This document shows positions 25,752 to 34,061 of a stretch of DNA of 64,000 bases, one piece after another. The DNA is taken from contig DECD01000014.1 of the NCBI GenBank assembly GCA_002349055.1, positions 54,410 through 118,409 of the forward strand. The letters run 5' to 3'. Position 1 is the first letter of the stretch; the number at the start of each line of letters is the position of its first letter. This DNA comes from Bacteroidales bacterium UBA2939 (GTDB lineage Bacteria; Bacteroidota; Bacteroidia; Bacteroidales; P3). The notes below the pieces were generated by a model. It was not told the origin of the DNA, ran no database searches, and saw only the letters and a program-made list of their open reading frames with translations. The position numbers and the translations under genes are program-made.

Positions 25752-26800
25752 TGCACGTCCTTGTCGTCGAGCGGCTGGGCAAGCAGGTTGAGGAACGTGC
25801 CCTTACTGTCGAACTCCATGCGGGTGTATTTCACTTGGCGGGTGCCCTTGACCTTCTGGCTGATAACCACATAGGTGTAGGGTTTGGGCTTCTTGCCGTC
25901 GTCGCCACGGTATTTGGAGTTAAATTCATAGACAACCATCTTCTCAATCTTGTATTTCTCGCCGTTGAACTTCTCCTCGAGATATTTCATGATGCCATTG
26001 CTGTAGCGGTCCTTGGGGAGCACCTTGCCAGTCATGATGGGGGCACCGTCGTTGATGTCATAGACAGCCTCTTTCTCCACCTTCTGCTTGTCGGTGAAAT
26101 AGGCCACGGCGTACTGGTCGTTGCGATTGAGCCACTCGGGGCCGGCCTTGCAGCGCTTCTTGCCGATGGCCTTCTCGAAGTTGGCGACGGCAGCCTCGCA
26201 GGGGGTGAACTTCTCCACCTGGGGTTCGTCGACCTTGGGGGCAGGACGGCCGCGGTGGCGGCTGGTCTCAGTCTTGGTGGCCTTGGTCACCTCGTCGTCG
26301 GTGGCGTCGGGATTGTTGTGGGTGTAGTAGTCGCGCTTGACGGCGGCGGGGTCGGGAGCGTTGCTCTTCATCAACTTTCCACGGGTGTCGTAGATAAGCT
26401 CGAAGTCGGCATCCGAGATACCTTTCTTGGTAATCATCATGCGGTAGTAGTTATCACCGCTCATCTCCTCGACATAGTCGAGCGTCTTCACACGGTAGCC
26501 GGGGTAGTTGTTGGTGAAATAGCTGGTCATCATGGTGGGGCATTCCTCCATCTTCACAGGGAACGAGGAATACTGCCAGTCGCCGCCGGCGGTGAAATAG
26601 CTGCGGCCTTCCTGGCCATCGATGAGCACTTCGGCGATATACTGCCCGGGAGCCTGATACCAGGTCTTCACCTTGTAGGAGTCATAGGTCTTTTCGAGCG
26701 ACAGCAGCACCGAGCGCGGCACGGCGGTCTCTTTGATTTTGGTCTGTGCACCCACCATCAAGGGCAGGAGCATCACCAGGGCAAAAACTATCTTTTTCAT
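25748..26800 (-). CDS. Exported protein with PepSY-like repeats
   Basis: 350 residues with a signal peptide (about 1-19, ending VGAQ). The mature part holds repeated units with the look of PepSY-like / beta-lactamase-inhibitor-like modules of Bacteroidota periplasmic proteins: VLLSLEKTYDSYKVKTWYQAPGQYIAEVLIDGQEG, followed by MMTSYFTNNYPGYRVKTLDYVEE. A Lys/Pro-rich linker lies near residues 185-205. Function unknown; periplasmic location inferred. It precedes the small membrane protein with a 4-nt overlap and lies just after purA. Confidence 0.65.
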   Translation of the reverse strand: MKKIVFALVMLLPLMVGAQTKIKETAVPRSVLLSLEKTYDSYKVKTWYQAPGQYIAEVLIDGQEGRSYFTAGGDWQYSSFPVKMEECPTMMTSYFTNNYPGYRVKTLDYVEEMSGDNYYRMMITKKGISDADFELIYDTRGKLMKSNAPDPAAVKRDYYTHNNPDATDDEVTKATKTETSRHRGRPAPKVDEPQVEKFTPCEAAVANFEKAIGKKRCKAGPEWLNRNDQYAVAYFTDKQKVEKEAVYDINDGAPIMTGKVLPKDRYSNGIMKYLEEKFNGEKYKIEKMVVYEFNSKYRGDDGKKPKPYTYVVISQKVKGTRQVKYTRMEFDSKGTFLNLLAQPLDDKDVQ

Positions 26801-26863
26801 GTCGATTGGATTTTCTATTTTGTATCTCGAAACTGCAAATTCTTGCAGCCATTGTCTAAACTA

Positions 26864-28156
26864 CTATTTGAAGACCACATCTTTGCGGTCGGGGCTGATG
26901 CTGACGGCGGCAATCTTCACGCCCGTCTGCTCCTCGATGGCACCGAGGTAACGGCGCAGCTTCTCGGGCAGCTGGTCGTAGGAGGTGATGCCCTCGAGGC
27001 TCTGCTTCCAGCCCTCGAAGGGGGTGAGCACAGGAGTGATGGGCACGGTGTTGTACTCGAAGGGAATCTCGTCGGTGTGCTGGCCGTTGATGTTGTAGGC
27101 GGTGCACATGTTGACGGTCTCGAAGTCGTTCATCACGTCGGGCTTGGTGACATAAAGCTCGGTGACGCCGTTAATCATGCAGGCGTAACGCAGGGCAGTG
27201 AGGTCAATCCAGCCGCAACGGCGCGGACGGCCCGTGGTGGCACCGTACTCGTGACCCAGCTCGCAGAGCTGCTTGCCCGTTTCGTCGAAGAGCTCAGTCG
27301 GGAAGGGACCGGCACCCACGCGGGTGCAGTAAGCCTTGGTAATGCCCATCACCTTGCCAATGGTCGACGGAGCCACACCCAAGCCGGTGCAGACACCGGC
27401 GGTGATGGTGTTGCTGGAGGTGACAAAAGGATAGGTGCCGAAGTCGATGTCGAGCATCATGGCCTGGGCACCCTCGGCCAGCACCTTTTTGTCCTCGCGG
27501 AGGCACTGGTTGATAAAGTATTCGCTGTTCACGAAACGGAACTTCTTCAGCGTGGCCAGGCTTTCCATCCACACCTTCTCGTACTCACCCAGCGTCATGT
27601 TGTCGATGCGGAACTGGTCGACGTCAAAGCCCATGGCGTGCGCCATCATCAGATGCTGGCGTTTCAGCTGGCCGTAGCGTTCGATGAAGTCGGAAGCCAT
27701 GATGTCGCCCACGCGGAGACCCGTGCGGGCAATCTTGTCGGTATAGGCGGGGCCGATGCCTTTCAGCGTCGAGCCAATCTTGCTATTGCCCTTGGCCTGC
27801 TCGTTGGCGGCATCCATCATGCGGTGGCTCGGCAGAATGAGGTGGGCTTTCTTGCTGATGAAGAGGTTCTTCACGGCATCCACACCCTTCTCGGTCAGGG
27901 CCTCAATCTCCTGGCGGAAGATACGCGGCTCGATGAGCACACCGTTGCCGATGAGGTTGATCTTCTCCTGATGGAAGATACCGCTGGGGATGATGTGCAG
28001 CACATGCTTGGTGCCGTTGAATTCGAGCGTGTGACCGGCATTGGGGCCGCCCTGGAAACGAGCCACCACATCGTAGCGCGGAGTCAACACGTCGACAATC
28101 TTGCCCTTTCCCTCGTCGCCCCACTGGAGACCTAACAGAACATCTATCTTTGTCAT
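26864..28156 (-). CDS. purA: Adenylosuccinate synthetase
   Basis: 430 residues, full length. It joins IMP and aspartate using GTP, the first committed step to AMP. Landmarks: GLQWGDEGKGKIVD (about residues 8-21, the GTP loop and catalytic Asp), GGPNAGHT (about 36-43), LPSGIFH-type sequence IIPSGIFHQEKINLIGNGVLI, GIGPAYTDKIARTGLRVGD, and GVGAGPFPTE near residue 285. A TATTTTTG box is at 28220-28227. It stands between the orphan transketolase gene upstream and the exported protein downstream. Confidence 0.96.
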   Translation of the reverse strand: MTKIDVLLGLQWGDEGKGKIVDVLTPRYDVVARFQGGPNAGHTLEFNGTKHVLHIIPSGIFHQEKINLIGNGVLIEPRIFRQEIEALTEKGVDAVKNLFISKKAHLILPSHRMMDAANEQAKGNSKIGSTLKGIGPAYTDKIARTGLRVGDIMASDFIERYGQLKRQHLMMAHAMGFDVDQFRIDNMTLGEYEKVWMESLATLKKFRFVNSEYFINQCLREDKKVLAEGAQAMMLDIDFGTYPFVTSSNTITAGVCTGLGVAPSTIGKVMGITKAYCTRVGAGPFPTELFDETGKQLCELGHEYGATTGRPRRCGWIDLTALRYACMINGVTELYVTKPDVMNDFETVNMCTAYNINGQHTDEIPFEYNTVPITPVLTPFEGWKQSLEGITSYDQLPEKLRRYLGAIEEQTGVKIAAVSISPDRKDVVFK

Positions 28157-28219
28157 ATATACTTTATTATCAATTCTTAATCAATATATTACCCTCACAA
28201 TACCACATCTACAAAAATG

Positions 28220-28227
28220 CAAAAATA
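28220..28227 (-). promoter_or_regulatory. -7 box of purA
   Basis: TATTTTTG on the minus strand, about 64 nt before the purA start codon; preceded by GCCATTTGGAG, which may serve as the -33 region. Confidence 0.55.
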
Positions 28228-28294
28228 CAACTTTTTCTCCAAATGGCAAAATTTATTTTATGTCCAAACCTGTACCCACGCTCACACAACAGAA

Positions 28295-28320
28295 AAGCAC
28301 CTCTCGACGAAGAGGTGCTT
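28295..28320 (-). terminator. Intrinsic terminator after the transketolase gene
   Basis: Perfect 10-bp stem AAGCACCTCT/AGAGGTGCTT with a 6-nt loop and a T-run on the minus strand. It separates the transketolase unit from purA. Confidence 0.8.
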
Positions 28321-28341
28321 AATTCCTATATTTGCCTACGC

Positions 28342-29190
28342 TTAGAAGTCGCCGAGGGTCTCGGGGAGCTGGGCGAGGGCCTTGGGCAGGTCGTCGGCGC
28401 TGAGGACGCTGCCGTGGTACTTGTTGGTGTCCTGCATGAAGTCGACGCCGTAGCCCATCTTGGTCTTGAGAATGACACACACGGGGCTGCCCTGGCCGCT
28501 CATCTGCTTGGCCTTGGCCATGCCGTCGAGCACCTGCTGCATGTCGTTACCGTCCGCGATGACGACGACCTTCCAGAGGAAGCTCTCGAACTTGGCCTTG
28601 AGGTCTCCGAGGGTCATCACCTCGTCAACAGTGGCGTCAATCTGCTGGTTGTTGTAGTCGATGGTGGCGATGAGGTTGTCGACCTTCTTGGCACCGGCAA
28701 ACATCACGGCTTCCCAAATCTGGCCTTCCTCCAACTCGCCGTCGCCGTGCATGGTGTAGACGAGGTGCTTGTCGCCCGTCATCTTCTTGCCGAGGGCGGC
28801 GCCGACGCCGACGCTCATACCCTGACCCAGCGAGCCACTGGCCATGCGGATACCCGGCAGGCCGTGCTCGGTGGAGGGGTGGCCCTGGAGGCGGGTGCCA
28901 AACTTGCGGAAGGTGCTGAGCTCGCTGACGGGGAAGTAGCCGCGGCGCGCCATGGTGCTGTAGATGACCGGCGTGATGTGGCCCTGGCTGACGAAGAGCA
29001 TGTCCTCGCCCTCACCGCTCATGGTGAAGTTCTTCGGGTCGAAGTCCATGAGGTTGAAGTTCATGGCCACGAACCAGTCGGCGGTGCCGAGCGATCCGCC
29101 GGGATGGCCGCTCTTGGCGTTGGTGGTCATTCTCAAAATATCGCGGCGCACCTGCGTCGCAATCTGCTGAAGTTCCTGTGTACTTTTCAT
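28342..29190 (-). CDS. Transketolase, N-terminal (thiamine-diphosphate-binding) subunit
   Basis: 282 residues, equal to the N-terminal third of a full transketolase. Landmarks: TTNAKSGHPGGSLG (about 22-35), GRQ-like GSLGQGMSVGVGAALGKK, and the thiamine diphosphate/Mg motif HGDGELEEGQIWEAVMFA ... NQQ (about 149-178). Split transketolases occur in several phyla with the C-terminal subunit encoded next door. Here no such partner lies on either side: a lipoprotein gene is upstream and a terminator plus purA downstream. The missing half must be elsewhere, or the protein serves another pathway. Confidence 0.9.
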   Translation of the reverse strand: MKSTQELQQIATQVRRDILRMTTNAKSGHPGGSLGTADWFVAMNFNLMDFDPKNFTMSGEGEDMLFVSQGHITPVIYSTMARRGYFPVSELSTFRKFGTRLQGHPSTEHGLPGIRMASGSLGQGMSVGVGAALGKKMTGDKHLVYTMHGDGELEEGQIWEAVMFAGAKKVDNLIATIDYNNQQIDATVDEVMTLGDLKAKFESFLWKVVVIADGNDMQQVLDGMAKAKQMSGQGSPVCVILKTKMGYGVDFMQDTNKYHGSVLSADDLPKALAQLPETLGDF

Positions 29191-29206
29191 TATTCTAGTG
29201 TTTTAT

Positions 29207-29641
29207 TTATTTCAATCTGAATACATACTGCCTCGAGTTCTGGTCGACGGCGAAGAGTTCGTTGCCGTGGCGGGTGACGGAGACGGAGAGGGTGTTCTCG
29301 TCCCAGTCGTGGATGGTGCCGGTGCCGCGGTCGCCACGCATGGTGACATGCCCCCACACGCGTCCCTGGGCGCCATCAGTCTCCACATAGATGGTTTCGG
29401 GCTTGCCCTTAAACGTCGTCTTGGCAGCAGGACGCGGCGCGACACGCTGCTTCACCACTGGCTTAACCTCGGGTTCCTCCTCCTCTAGCACCAGTTCCAG
29501 TTCCACGGTGTCGGCGAAGTCTTCGACGACAATCTTGGGCTCGGAAGTGCTGTCGGCGGCACCCTGATTCTGCTGTTTGCAACCGGCCAGCGTCATCAGT
29601 GCCAGTGCCGGAAGAGCCACTAATATTGCTTTCTTATTCAT
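29207..29641 (-). CDS. Small lipoprotein of unknown function
   Basis: 144 residues. Lipoprotein signal MNKKAILVALPALALMTLAG with the lipid Cys at residue 21 (GCKQQ). An acidic Glu/Val/Pro-rich linker (about 36-68) is followed by a small beta-rich domain (about 75-144, IYVETDGAQGRVWGHVTMRG ... RHGNELFAVDQNSRQYVFRL). Not recognised. Located 16 nt upstream of the transketolase gene and 15 nt downstream of the nuclease gene, so in one unit with them. Confidence 0.7.
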   Translation of the reverse strand: MNKKAILVALPALALMTLAGCKQQNQGAADSTSEPKIVVEDFADTVELELVLEEEEPEVKPVVKQRVAPRPAAKTTFKGKPETIYVETDGAQGRVWGHVTMRGDRGTGTIHDWDENTLSVSVTRHGNELFAVDQNSRQYVFRLK

Positions 29642-29656
29642 AATTATATTATATCA

Positions 29657-30439
29657 TTATTTCCAAATTTTCCAGTCGATTGTTGCCTCCGCAGCCTCGT
29701 CGGCACGGGGGAAGAGGTTGCGCCCGATGACACGCTCCACGCTGTCGACCGTCACGGCATAGTGACGCGGCGAGTAGGTCTGCGGCGAATTGTCGACGAT
29801 GAAGCCCACGGTATGTAACCTGCCGTCAATCTCGACGGCCACAGCCTTGAAGAAAGCATCGGGCACCTGCACGCAAGCCTCTCCGATGGTGCCGTGGCGG
29901 TGGTCGGTGAAGATGGGGCCGCAGACAATATACACCAGGTCATACCGGTAGGCCATCTGGCGGCAGAGGTCCTCAATTTTGCGCCAAGCGCTACTGTTCA
30001 TCTTGTGGTCCTGAGGGCAGATGTTGGTGAAGTAGTAGCTTTCTTCCAGAGCCTTGAGGTTCCACTTCATATCGGCTCTCGGTGCCATGTGGCCCTTGTC
30101 CCAACCGCTGCGGCTGTAGTCCTCGCGGCTGGCCTTGGGGGCGCGCACGTCGGGGTCGCGGCGAAAGGAGAAATGGCCGTTGTTCTGAACCTCCTCAGCA
30201 CAAGCCCAACCCCGGGTAAGACGCCACGCCACCCAGTCGGGCACCAGCGTTCCATGGTTGTAGGAGGCCGTGTAAGCCAGGTGGCGGACGATGTCCTCGT
30301 CCTCACCATATTCGGGAATCTCGAACTGTTCATGCTGCGGCAAAGGGAGGTCCTGAGGACCCTTGGTGACAAGGAACCCCACCGCCAAGATGGCGACGAA
30401 AACCATACCTCCTATGAGCAACACCCTTTTCATCGTCAA
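29657..30439 (-). CDS. DNA/RNA non-specific endonuclease (NUC1 family), membrane-anchored or secreted
   Basis: 260 residues. An N-terminal hydrophobic helix (about 5-24) acts as signal anchor. The catalytic motif is SGWDKGHMAPRADM (about 108-121): DKGH replaces the common DRGH, with His the general base and the following NICPQDHKMNSSAW (about 136-149) carrying the metal-binding Asn. This family (Serratia nuclease, EndoG) hydrolyses both DNA and RNA, outside the cytoplasm in bacteria, probably for nutrient scavenging. Its start overlaps the MBL ribonuclease stop by 4 nt, so the two genes are translationally coupled. Confidence 0.9.
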   Translation of the reverse strand: MTMKRVLLIGGMVFVAILAVGFLVTKGPQDLPLPQHEQFEIPEYGEDEDIVRHLAYTASYNHGTLVPDWVAWRLTRGWACAEEVQNNGHFSFRRDPDVRAPKASREDYSRSGWDKGHMAPRADMKWNLKALEESYYFTNICPQDHKMNSSAWRKIEDLCRQMAYRYDLVYIVCGPIFTDHRHGTIGEACVQVPDAFFKAVAVEIDGRLHTVGFIVDNSPQTYSPRHYAVTVDSVERVIGRNLFPRADEAAEATIDWKIWK

Positions 30440-31836
30440 ATTTCCACCTCTTGTCTAAACGTGGGTATCGTGATGTTCTTCCAGCCGTCCTTGCCGAGGG
30501 TCTCGGCGAAGTGCATCTGAGTCTCCTCCTCGCCGTGGACGATGAAGAGCCCTTTGACTTTCTTCTTGTCCAGACAGCCAATGTAGCGCATCATCTCCTG
30601 GTAGTCGCCGTGGCCGGAGAGGGAGTCGATTCTCCGCAGCTCGGCACGCACCTTGTGACGCTGGCCGAAGATGGAGACCTCTTCGTCGCCACGCATAATC
30701 TTGGCGCCCAGGGTCGACGGCTCGCAGTAGCCCACGCAGAGCACCGTCGTAGCGGGATTCTCGATGTGGTTGGCCAGGTGGTGCTTCACACGGCCGGCCT
30801 CCATCATGCCGCTGGCGGCGATGATGACGCAGGGCTTGTGTCGGATGTTGAGCTGTTTGCTCTCCATGACGCTCTGAATGTAGTGCAGACGGTCGAAGCC
30901 GAAGGGGTCGGGGTCGGTCTGGCAGTAGGCGGCAATCTCGTCGTTGAAGCACTCGGTGTGGAGCTTCATGATGTTGGTGGCGCTGATGCTCAACGGACTG
31001 TCGACGTAGACGTCGATGTCGGGCAGCAGCTTGGCGTGCTCCAGACGGTCGAGGGCGTAGATGATTTCCTGTGCCCTTCCGATGGCGAAGCTGGGGATGA
31101 TGAGCTTGCCTTTCTTCTTGGTGCAGGTGTCGAGGACGGCCATCAGCAGCTCCTGCTCGGCATTCTGCAAACTCTCGTGCAGGCGGTCGCCGTAGGTGCT
31201 TTCCATGATGAGGTAGTCCACCTGCGGGAACGGCTCGGGATCTTTCAGTATCTGCTTGTCGTAGCGGCCGATGTCGCCCGTGAAGCCGAGGCGTATCTTG
31301 CGGCGGCCGTCCTTGATTTCCAGATAAACGAGTGCCGAGCCGAGGATGTGACCCGCATCGAAGAACTCGACAGTGACCTCGCCCTCGATGTTGAATTTCT
31401 TGTGGTAGGGCACGCTGATGAAGCAGCTCATGCACTGCTGGGCGTCCTGCTCGTCGTAGATTGGTTCCACCGGCGGCAGCCCCTGGGCCTTGCGTTTCTT
31501 GTTAAAGGTCTGCGTATCCTGTTCCTGGATGCGACCGGCGTCGGCCAACATGATGGCGCAGAGGTCGCGTGTGGCGGGAGTGCAGAGCACCGTGCCGCGG
31601 AAGCCGTTCTTGTAGATATAGGGAATGAGGCCGGAATGGTCGATATGGGCATGACTGAGAACCAGATAGTCAATCTCTTCCGGGTCGAAACCCAGGTCGC
31701 GGTTCATGGCATCGGTCTCGAGACCCTTGCCCTGGTACATGCCACAGTCGAGCAGTATCTTCAGCCCGCTCTTGGTCGTTATCAGATGTTTGCTACCCGT
31801 CACCTCGCGGGTGGCACCCATAAATTGCAGTTTCAT
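30436..31836 (-). CDS. MBL-fold / beta-CASP ribonuclease (CPSF73/RNase J-related)
   Basis: 466 residues. Metallo-beta-lactamase motifs: SHAHIDHSG (about 60-68, HxHxDH), FDAGHILGSA (about 159-168), FTGDIG (about 185). The beta-CASP insert and the C-terminal motif LSGHGDYQEM (about 409-418) complete the RNA-processing subfamily, which cuts RNA at internal sites or from 5' ends. No KH domain is present. A TATATTTG box is at 31890-31897. Coupled with the downstream NUC1-family nuclease by a 4-nt overlap. Confidence 0.93.
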   Translation of the reverse strand: MKLQFMGATREVTGSKHLITTKSGLKILLDCGMYQGKGLETDAMNRDLGFDPEEIDYLVLSHAHIDHSGLIPYIYKNGFRGTVLCTPATRDLCAIMLADAGRIQEQDTQTFNKKRKAQGLPPVEPIYDEQDAQQCMSCFISVPYHKKFNIEGEVTVEFFDAGHILGSALVYLEIKDGRRKIRLGFTGDIGRYDKQILKDPEPFPQVDYLIMESTYGDRLHESLQNAEQELLMAVLDTCTKKKGKLIIPSFAIGRAQEIIYALDRLEHAKLLPDIDVYVDSPLSISATNIMKLHTECFNDEIAAYCQTDPDPFGFDRLHYIQSVMESKQLNIRHKPCVIIAASGMMEAGRVKHHLANHIENPATTVLCVGYCEPSTLGAKIMRGDEEVSIFGQRHKVRAELRRIDSLSGHGDYQEMMRYIGCLDKKKVKGLFIVHGEEETQMHFAETLGKDGWKNITIPTFRQEVEI

Positions 31837-31889
31837 AACCTTGACTTTTAGACTTTTTGACTCTTCGTCTTTTTAACTTTTAGAGAGTG

Positions 31890-31897
31890 CAAATATA
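31890..31897 (-). promoter_or_regulatory. -7 box of the MBL ribonuclease operon
   Basis: TATATTTG on the minus strand, 54 nt upstream of the start codon at 31836. Probably drives the ribonuclease, nuclease, lipoprotein and transketolase genes up to the terminator at 28295-28320. Confidence 0.6.
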
Positions 31898-31926
31898 CGA
31901 ACTTTTCTCCAACCGTGAAAAAAAAG

Positions 31927-33249
31927 TTATTCAACAGTCACCTTCACGGCACCCGTTTCGCCCACGCGGACGACATAAACGCCCGCCGTCGGCACCCTCA
32001 AACGCCTCGTCTGCCCCGTCGCACCCTGCCGTGTTTCGGCCGCGACGAGCCGTCCTTCCACGTCGTAAACCGCTATCTTCATGCCGTTTGCGCCCATCAC
32101 CACCACTTCGCGCCCCTCGGTATGGACGCGCCAGCCGGCCGCTTCGGGCGACACGATGGAGAGCTGTTCAAAAAAAGCTGTGAAGGACATGTCGTCCGTC
32201 ACCGTCACGCGGCGCGGGTTCTCCGTCGAGCCGTCATTCCAAGCCGTGAAGCAGCTTCCGCCCAGCGGCAAGGCACAGATCTCCACCGCCGTACCCTCGG
32301 GCACCTCGGTCGTACCCACGCCTGCGCCCAGCGACGCCTGCGACGAGAAGACCTGCAAGCGGTGCAGCGCGACAGAAGCCGTATCGTACAGCACCACAGT
32401 ATCATACATCACAACGGTATCATGCACCTCGACGGTATCGCGCGGCACAGGGAAAAACATGGCCGTGAGGCTCATGTTACCATACAAGGTCAACTGCCGC
32501 GGGTTCTGCGTGTCGCCGTCGTTCCAACAGATGAACGAGTAACCTTCGTTCGGCAAAGCGCTGATATCCGTCACGCTGCCAACCACAAACGAGCCGCCTC
32601 CGCTCACGCTTCCCCGCAGCACATCGTTCGACAGCAGCGACAGCGCCACCATGGGGCCGTCGCCCAGAATGGTGCCGAAGCCGCTCCACGGCGCCGCGGC
32701 GGAATAAAGCGACAGGGCCTGTGCCGGCACATGCAACGTCCTGCCGTCGAGGCTGATATTGTAGAACATATAGGCCGACGCATTGGGCAGTGTGGACTTG
32801 TTGCACCACACATGAGCCAGCTGGTTGCACTCGCCGAAAGCGCGGAGACCGATGGTGTCGATGCTCGACGGAATCACCGCCGTCGTCAAGGCGGTGCAGC
32901 CATTGAAAGCACTGTTTCCCAGCACCGTAATACCTTCGCCCATCACCACAGAGGTCAAACCCGTGCAGCCGTAGAAAGCCAACTGTCCGACTGTCGTGAC
33001 ACTGTATGTCACACCGTTGTACACCACCGACGAGGGAATCCTCAGATTGCCCACCGGCCGTGTGTAGCCGTCCCAGCCGTTGACGGGATAGGAGTCGTGG
33101 TTTGGGTAGGTAACCTCCACACTGGCAGCAGATTCCAAGATATTGAAATAGAGCGTCTGTCCGCTGGCCACCGTCAGCGAGAAGTCGTGAGCCCACGCCC
33201 CGCCCGCCAGCAGGCAGCACAAAACCGTAGCAAAAATCTTTTTAACCAT
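31927..33249 (-). CDS. BspA-like leucine-rich surface protein with InlB-type repeats and T9SS sorting domain
   Basis: 440 residues. Signal peptide about 1-20 (ends AWAH). The N-terminal part (VGNLRIPSSVVYNGVTYSVTTVGQLAFYGCTGLTSVVMGEG) is a BspA-type LRR_5 array of 4-5 units to about residue 175. Two InlB-like units follow, with FICWNDGDTQNPRQLTL and FTAWNDGSTENPRRVTV. Between them lies a HDTVVMYDTVVLYDT repeat linker. The C-terminus (about 365-440, VYDVEGRLVAAE ... AGVYVVRVGETGAVKVTV) is a T9SS type A sorting domain, so the protein should be exported and anchored by the system that PorX regulates. Divergent from the PIN module. Confidence 0.88.
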   Translation of the reverse strand: MVKKIFATVLCCLLAGGAWAHDFSLTVASGQTLYFNILESAASVEVTYPNHDSYPVNGWDGYTRPVGNLRIPSSVVYNGVTYSVTTVGQLAFYGCTGLTSVVMGEGITVLGNSAFNGCTALTTAVIPSSIDTIGLRAFGECNQLAHVWCNKSTLPNASAYMFYNISLDGRTLHVPAQALSLYSAAAPWSGFGTILGDGPMVALSLLSNDVLRGSVSGGGSFVVGSVTDISALPNEGYSFICWNDGDTQNPRQLTLYGNMSLTAMFFPVPRDTVEVHDTVVMYDTVVLYDTASVALHRLQVFSSQASLGAGVGTTEVPEGTAVEICALPLGGSCFTAWNDGSTENPRRVTVTDDMSFTAFFEQLSIVSPEAAGWRVHTEGREVVVMGANGMKIAVYDVEGRLVAAETRQGATGQTRRLRVPTAGVYVVRVGETGAVKVTVE

Positions 33250-33360
33250 AATTTATATTAACAATATTAAGTTTTTAACGTCCGGAGAGGCAAATTATTG
33301 TCCCGACGGCATATTTTTTCATCCCCGAGCATTTTTTTTTGTTGTTTTGAAATTTATTCG

Positions 33361-33392
33361 TATTTTTGCAATTTGAAATAAACAACAAAAAG
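33361..33392 (+). promoter_or_regulatory. Promoter and leader of the PIN module, shared with the YafQ module
   Basis: TATTTTTG (-7 box, 33361-33368) followed by CAATTTGAAATAAACAAC and AAAAAG up to ATG 33393. The YafQ module has the same leader with two or three changes (20059-20090). Confidence 0.7.
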
Positions 33393-33608
33393 ATGGAAGC
33401 AACCACCACTTTCAACGAAGCCCAGATGCACTTGCTACAGATGTTTTCCGTGAACCGTAGCAAACGTGCGTTGGACGAATTATACGAAGTGTTGTACAAC
33501 CACTACGCAAAACGCATGGAGGAAAAACTCGACACCCTATGGGATTCGGGCAAGCTTGACCAACAACGTCTTGACGAAATCAACACAATGGATTTGCATC
33601 AATTGTAA
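33393..33608 (+). CDS. Antitoxin partner of the PIN-domain toxin
   Basis: 71 residues from ATG 33393 (MEATTTFNEAQMHLLQMFSV). An earlier in-frame TTG at 33366 would overlap the promoter and is unlikely. The protein is helical and charged (ELYEVLYNHYAKRMEEKLDTLWDSGKLDQQRL); similar short proteins precede PIN toxins in Bacteroidota. Its stop TAA shares one base with the toxin ATG (TAATG). The first four codons equal those of the YafQ antitoxin although the rest is unrelated. Antitoxin role inferred from size, order and coupling. Confidence 0.75.
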   Translation: MEATTTFNEAQMHLLQMFSVNRSKRALDELYEVLYNHYAKRMEEKLDTLWDSGKLDQQRLDEINTMDLHQL

Positions 33609-34021
33609 TGAGACTCGTTCTGGACACCAACTGCTTGATTCAGGTAATTCCCTCCCGGAGTCGCTATCACTCTGTTTGGCAATCGTTCGAGCGGGGCGAG
33701 AACACCCTTTGCGTGTCCAACGAGATTTTGGAAGAATACACAGAAATTCTACAAAAACTAACAGATGATGAAACTGCGGAAGTGGTTCTTTCCACCATCC
33801 TTAACAGCCCATTTGTTTGTTTCACTACTCCCTATTTTAAGTTCAACCTGATTGCAGCCGACCCAGACGACAATAAATTTGTCGACTGTGCCCTTGCTTC
33901 GGGTGCCCGCTTTCTGATTTCCAACGACCACCATTATGATATTTTGAAACACATCGACTACCCTAAAGTTGATGTTATAACGATAAACGAATTTATTAAT
34001 TTACCAAACAACAACATGTAG
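33608..34021 (+). CDS. PIN-domain ribonuclease toxin
   Basis: 137 residues. PIN-fold acidic residues are visible: LVLDTNCLIQ (Asp6), SNEILEEYTEIL (Glu near 44), ADPDDNKFVDCALASGA (Asp near 90-95) and LISNDHHYDIL (Asp near 109). The layout matches the COG1569 group of putative TA toxins. PIN toxins are Mg-dependent RNases, often cutting tRNA or mRNA. Start overlaps the antitoxin stop by one base. The stop is followed at once by the conserved flank and hairpin element described for copy A. Confidence 0.88.
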   Translation: MRLVLDTNCLIQVIPSRSRYHSVWQSFERGENTLCVSNEILEEYTEILQKLTDDETAEVVLSTILNSPFVCFTTPYFKFNLIAADPDDNKFVDCALASGARFLISNDHHYDILKHIDYPKVDVITINEFINLPNNNM

Positions 34022-34060
34022 AAAACAGAAATAGAAAAACATAAATGAGCTAACCGCCCA
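34008..34060 (+). repeat. Conserved flank between toxin gene and hairpin, copy A
   Basis: AACAACAACATGTAGAAAAC, AGAAATAGAAAAACATAAAT and GAGCTAACCGCCC. It starts within the last codons of the PIN gene. Matches 19506-19552 (inverted) except for one or two bases. Confidence 0.85.
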
Positions 34061-34061
34061 C

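Noticed and set aside
25751..28135. A 794-codon plus-strand frame
   Set aside because: Antisense to purA and the PepSY-like gene; no motif and no promoter.
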